Translations under genes and position numbers: made by a program | Part shown: one piece after another, positions 61,584-64,000 of the stretch | Numbering within the stretch: the stretch's first letter is position 1 | Layout: each line of letters starts with the position of its first letter | Notes under the pieces: model-generated | What the model was told of the DNA's origin: nothing | What the model saw: the letters and a program-made list of their open reading frames with translations, nothing else | Database searches by the model: none | NCBI GenBank assembly: GCA_963677085.2 | Contig: CAXXFH010000004.1 | Span: forward strand, 806,001-870,000 | From: G963677085 sp963677085 | GTDB taxonomy: Bacteria > Planctomycetota > Planctomycetia > Pirellulales > Thermoguttaceae | Reading direction: 5' to 3' | DNA: 64,000 nt

Positions 61584-62072
61584 CCGCCACCCAAGCTAGA
61601 GCCTGGAAGCGCGAGGCAATCGGCGGTTCGTGCGGAGCCAAGTGTCTCTGGACAGCGGTTTGCCGCGCGACACCATAACGAAAGGCGATTCTCACGAGCA
61701 GGGCAACCATCTGGTGTGTGAAAACAGCCATCCCTCTTGGACCGCGGCCCTGCCTCGTTAGGATTATACCAATTGCACGAGACTTAATCGCCTTGCCCGC
61801 CCGTCGGCGGGGAACTTTGCCCAGGTTCTGCCGATCTCCGATTGTACCCTAACCTCCCTTGGGCTATGGTGATAGTCTCGGGTCGGCCGCCGCGATGAGT
61901 TTCGTGTGCGGGCCGCATTAGATTACCTGACCACCCCGTTGAGGGTTTCTTGACAACTGGTAGCATCCGCCGCCCCCTGTGGTGAGTGATTTGCCCACAT
62001 CCCGGTACCTCCGACTACCCACGCTGGCTGGTATCGGTATCGGAATGGAAACGCCTCGCGGTTTCGCTCTTT

Positions 62073-62083
62073 TATAGTACGGT
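62073..62083 (+). promoter_or_regulatory. Possible -10 box with leaderless start
   Basis: TATAGT lies 5 nt before the cyclase ATG (62084) and no ribosome site is visible. If it is a -10 element, the transcript would start at or near the A of the ATG. A -35 match is poor. Confidence 0.3.
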
Positions 62084-63940
62084 ATGATCGACGTTCAACG
62101 ATTGCTGACTGCCTACCAGACCGCTCGCCGCGATCTATTGGCCGAGCGCTGCAAAAAGGGACACTGGATTGGCGAGCTTTCCGGCTCGGCACTTTCCACG
62201 GCCACGGCCGTAAGCGCCCTATCGGCCACAGCGCAACACATTGGCGACCCCTCGCGACAGAAAACCTGCCGCGAGTTCGCCGCGCGCGGTGTCGATTATC
62301 TGTTGCGCTCCGTAAATCCCGATGGTGGGTGGGGCGATACCGACAAAAGTTTCTCGAACGTCGCCACCACCATGCTGGTTCGCGCGGCCCTGCACATGGC
62401 CGGGGTTGCCGAGCATCATCCCGACCTGCTACGTCGGGCCGAACAATACCTCGACGCCCAGGGCGGGATCGAAGCCCTGCGCCGCCGCTACGGCAGCGAC
62501 CAAACGTTTGTCGTACCGATCCTGACCAACTGTGCCCTGGCCGGCTTGGTTCCCTGGCGCGAAGTCCGGCCGTTGCCCTTCGAACTGGCCTGCCTTCCAC
62601 ACGGGGCGTTCCGCTTCCTGCGACTGCCGGTAGTCAGCTACGCCATCCCGGCGCTGGTTGCCATCGGGCAAGCCCGATTTTTTCACCGGATGCCGCGCAA
62701 TCCTTTTACGTGGTTTCTGCGACGTCTGAGCGTGCGGCGATCGCTCGGCGTGTTGCGCAACATGCAACCGTCCAGCGGCGGGTTTCTCGAAGCCACGCCG
62801 TTGACCAGCTTCGTTGTGATGAGCCTGGCCAGCACCGGTCGCGCCGATCATCCTGTCACGCGTCGCGGCACGCAATTTCTATTGGAATCGATTCGCCCGA
62901 ACGGTTCCTGGCCGATCGACACCAACTTGGCCACCTGGAACACAACCGGGGCGATCAACGCCCTGGCGGCCGCCACCGGCGACGTGGGAGCCCTGGGGTG
63001 TCTCGATTGGCTGTTGTCCTGCCAGCATCGCGATGTGCATCCCTTCACGCAAGCCGAGCCGGGTGGTTGGGGTTGGACCGACCTGGAGGGTGCCGTGCCC
63101 GACGTCGACGACACGGCCAGCGCCCTGCTGGCGTTGACCACGCTGCTCAACTCGGCCACTCGAGCAAAGCACGATCCGGTCCACGAAGCGGCAACCGAGG
63201 GCGTGCAATGGCTTCTGCGTCTCCAAAACCCCGACGGCGGTTGGCCCACGTTTTGTCGCGGCTGGGGACGACTTCCTTTCGACCGCAGTGCGCCCGACCT
63301 GACCGCCCATGCCCTTCGGGCGTTGGGGGCCTGGCGAGCGTGCGCTGCGTCGGCCGAGGTCGACCGTGCAATCCAGCAAGGCTTCCTTTATCTCGCGAGG
63401 ACACAGCGAGGCGACGGCAGTTGGGCTCCGCTCTGGTTCGGCAACCAGTACCATCGAGCCGAAGAGAACCCCATCTACGGGACGGCCCGCGTGATTCTGG
63501 CCTACCGCGACTTGGGTCGAATGGACGACGAGCAAGCCCGGCGCGGTTTGACCTGGATCGCCGCAAACCAAGGTGCCGACGGAGGTTGGGGAGGGGTGTT
63601 CCCGGGCGATGACCGTTCGGACGGAGAAGACATTCCGGTGGGTGCGTCGAGCACGGAGGAAACGGCCCTAGCCGTCGAGGCCCTGCTTTGCGCGGCCGAC
63701 GATCCGCAATTTGGCCCGGCATTGGAGGCGGGAGTCAACCGGCTGGTCGACGCCGTGCTGGGCCATCAATGGCGGCACACGGCCCCAATTGGTTTATATT
63801 TCGCCAAACTGTGGTATTATGAAAAGCTGTACCCGCTGACCTACACGGTGTCTGCGCTGGGGTATGCCTTGCGCCGTTTGGCCCCCAGCAAGCGAGCCGC
63901 AGCAGCACCCGTTGCGGACGAACCCACCACGGCCAAATGA
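62084..63940 (+). CDS. shc: Squalene-hopene-type cyclase
   Basis: 618 residues, terpene cyclase of the SHC/oxidosqualene fold. The catalytic acid motif DXDD is present as Asp340-Val-Asp342-Asp343 (VPDVDDTA). QW-type repeats are visible (NPDGGWGDTDKS, RPNGSWPIDTN, NPDGGWPTF, GDGSWAPLWFGN, GADGGWGG). It should cyclise squalene to hopene or a related product in the cytoplasmic membrane. Length and motifs are complete to LYPLTYTVSALGYAL. It follows hpnC-D-E after an inverted radical SAM gene. Confidence 0.93.
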   Translation: MIDVQRLLTAYQTARRDLLAERCKKGHWIGELSGSALSTATAVSALSATAQHIGDPSRQKTCREFAARGVDYLLRSVNPDGGWGDTDKSFSNVATTMLVRAALHMAGVAEHHPDLLRRAEQYLDAQGGIEALRRRYGSDQTFVVPILTNCALAGLVPWREVRPLPFELACLPHGAFRFLRLPVVSYAIPALVAIGQARFFHRMPRNPFTWFLRRLSVRRSLGVLRNMQPSSGGFLEATPLTSFVVMSLASTGRADHPVTRRGTQFLLESIRPNGSWPIDTNLATWNTTGAINALAAATGDVGALGCLDWLLSCQHRDVHPFTQAEPGGWGWTDLEGAVPDVDDTASALLALTTLLNSATRAKHDPVHEAATEGVQWLLRLQNPDGGWPTFCRGWGRLPFDRSAPDLTAHALRALGAWRACAASAEVDRAIQQGFLYLARTQRGDGSWAPLWFGNQYHRAEENPIYGTARVILAYRDLGRMDDEQARRGLTWIAANQGADGGWGGVFPGDDRSDGEDIPVGASSTEETALAVEALLCAADDPQFGPALEAGVNRLVDAVLGHQWRHTAPIGLYFAKLWYYEKLYPLTYTVSALGYALRRLAPSKRAAAAPVADEPTTAK

Positions 63941-64000
63941 GTCGGCGGATAAAGTGAAGATCGGTGGATAAATCGGTGCCTTGCGGCCGTTGAGTTTGTG

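Larger units (their letters stand above)
61422..62083. other. Divergent region with GTGCCA/GTACCA repeats
   Basis: 662 bp without a convincing gene. 61470-61583 holds tandem GGTACCATGGGCAG and GGTACCATGAGCAACTTGTC units and GCCGCTGGCACCC, a compound member of the GTGCCAC repeat family. The rest should contain promoters of the radical SAM gene and the cyclase. Confidence 0.6.

Noticed and set aside
1..64000. CRISPR array, rRNA or tRNA genes
   Set aside because: No regularly spaced direct repeats and no tRNA or rRNA signatures were recognised on either strand; a covariance-model scan would be decisive.

Overview
The window looks like a chromosomal segment of a planctomycete, probably a Pirellulales-type genome. 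The evidence is: several secreted LamG proteins ending in a VPEP (PEP-CTERM) sorting signal, two ECF-sigma/FecR pairs, a DUF1559 prepilin-like protein, a tandem DUF1080 protein, a conserved planctomycete-type secreted protein after guaB, a YeiP-type elongation factor P, and a hopanoid gene set. Genes are mostly single or in short runs on both strands. Intergenic DNA is rich in palindromic and modular repeats. All calls come from reading the sequence and from knowledge of protein families; no database search was possible.

Layout. 0-7.3 kb (+): membrane glycosyltransferase-like protein, a large AsmA-like protein, a small acidic protein, dapF and a DUF374-type acyltransferase. 7.4-11.3 kb: xseA, whose last codons are interrupted by a complete IS66-type element (8772-11312) with a perfect 8-bp target duplication. 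11.4-12.2 kb: a MerR-family regulator whose linker is encoded by an intergenic-type repeat. 12.3-15.0 kb (-): proC, two small unknown genes, a YeiP/EfpL-type elongation factor and a VOC protein. 15.6-23 kb (+): secreted unknowns, a SelA-like protein that lacks the PLP lysine, guaB and a planctomycete secreted protein. 23.2-32.7 kb (-): ECF sigma, FecR-LamG protein, six PEP-CTERM proteins and a further secreted protein. 33.3-41.7 kb: TlpA-like thioredoxin, dinB, CYTH protein, MFS transporter, BASS transporter, alpha/beta hydrolase and metallophosphatase. 41.7-45.7 kb: an IS630-type element with a likely -1 frameshift, a secreted ADP-ribosylglycohydrolase-like protein and a frameshifted ISAs1-type element. 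45.9-49.1 kb (+): SDR epimerase, DUF1080 x2 and a CBS-pair protein. 49.2-53.8 kb (-): a second ECF sigma/FecR cassette with a PEP-CTERM LamG protein and a DUF1559 protein. 54.2-63.9 kb: an enolase-superfamily pseudoenzyme, ispH, hpnC, hpnD, hpnE, a radical SAM protein and a squalene-hopene-type cyclase.

How the genes work together. The last 10 kb reads as one isoprenoid-to-hopanoid route: IspH makes the C5 units, HpnC/HpnD/HpnE make squalene, and the cyclase makes hopene. The two sigma/FecR cassettes share one plan: a sigma gene overlapping a membrane FecR-domain gene by ATGA, followed by exported LamG/PEP-CTERM proteins. They probably control batteries of surface or exported proteins. No exosortase is in the window.

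The strongest unusual items are: (1) a superfamily of modular repeats sharing the core GCGACCAACGGGAGC, which have entered coding sequence; (2) the IS66 insertion at the xseA stop codon; (3) the SelA-like protein with Gly in place of the PLP lysine; (4) the two sigma/FecR/LamG cassettes; (5) an enolase-fold protein without its metal and base residues directly behind ispH; (6) a MerR-type promoter with a 19-bp spacer and dyad. I found no rRNA, tRNA or CRISPR array.
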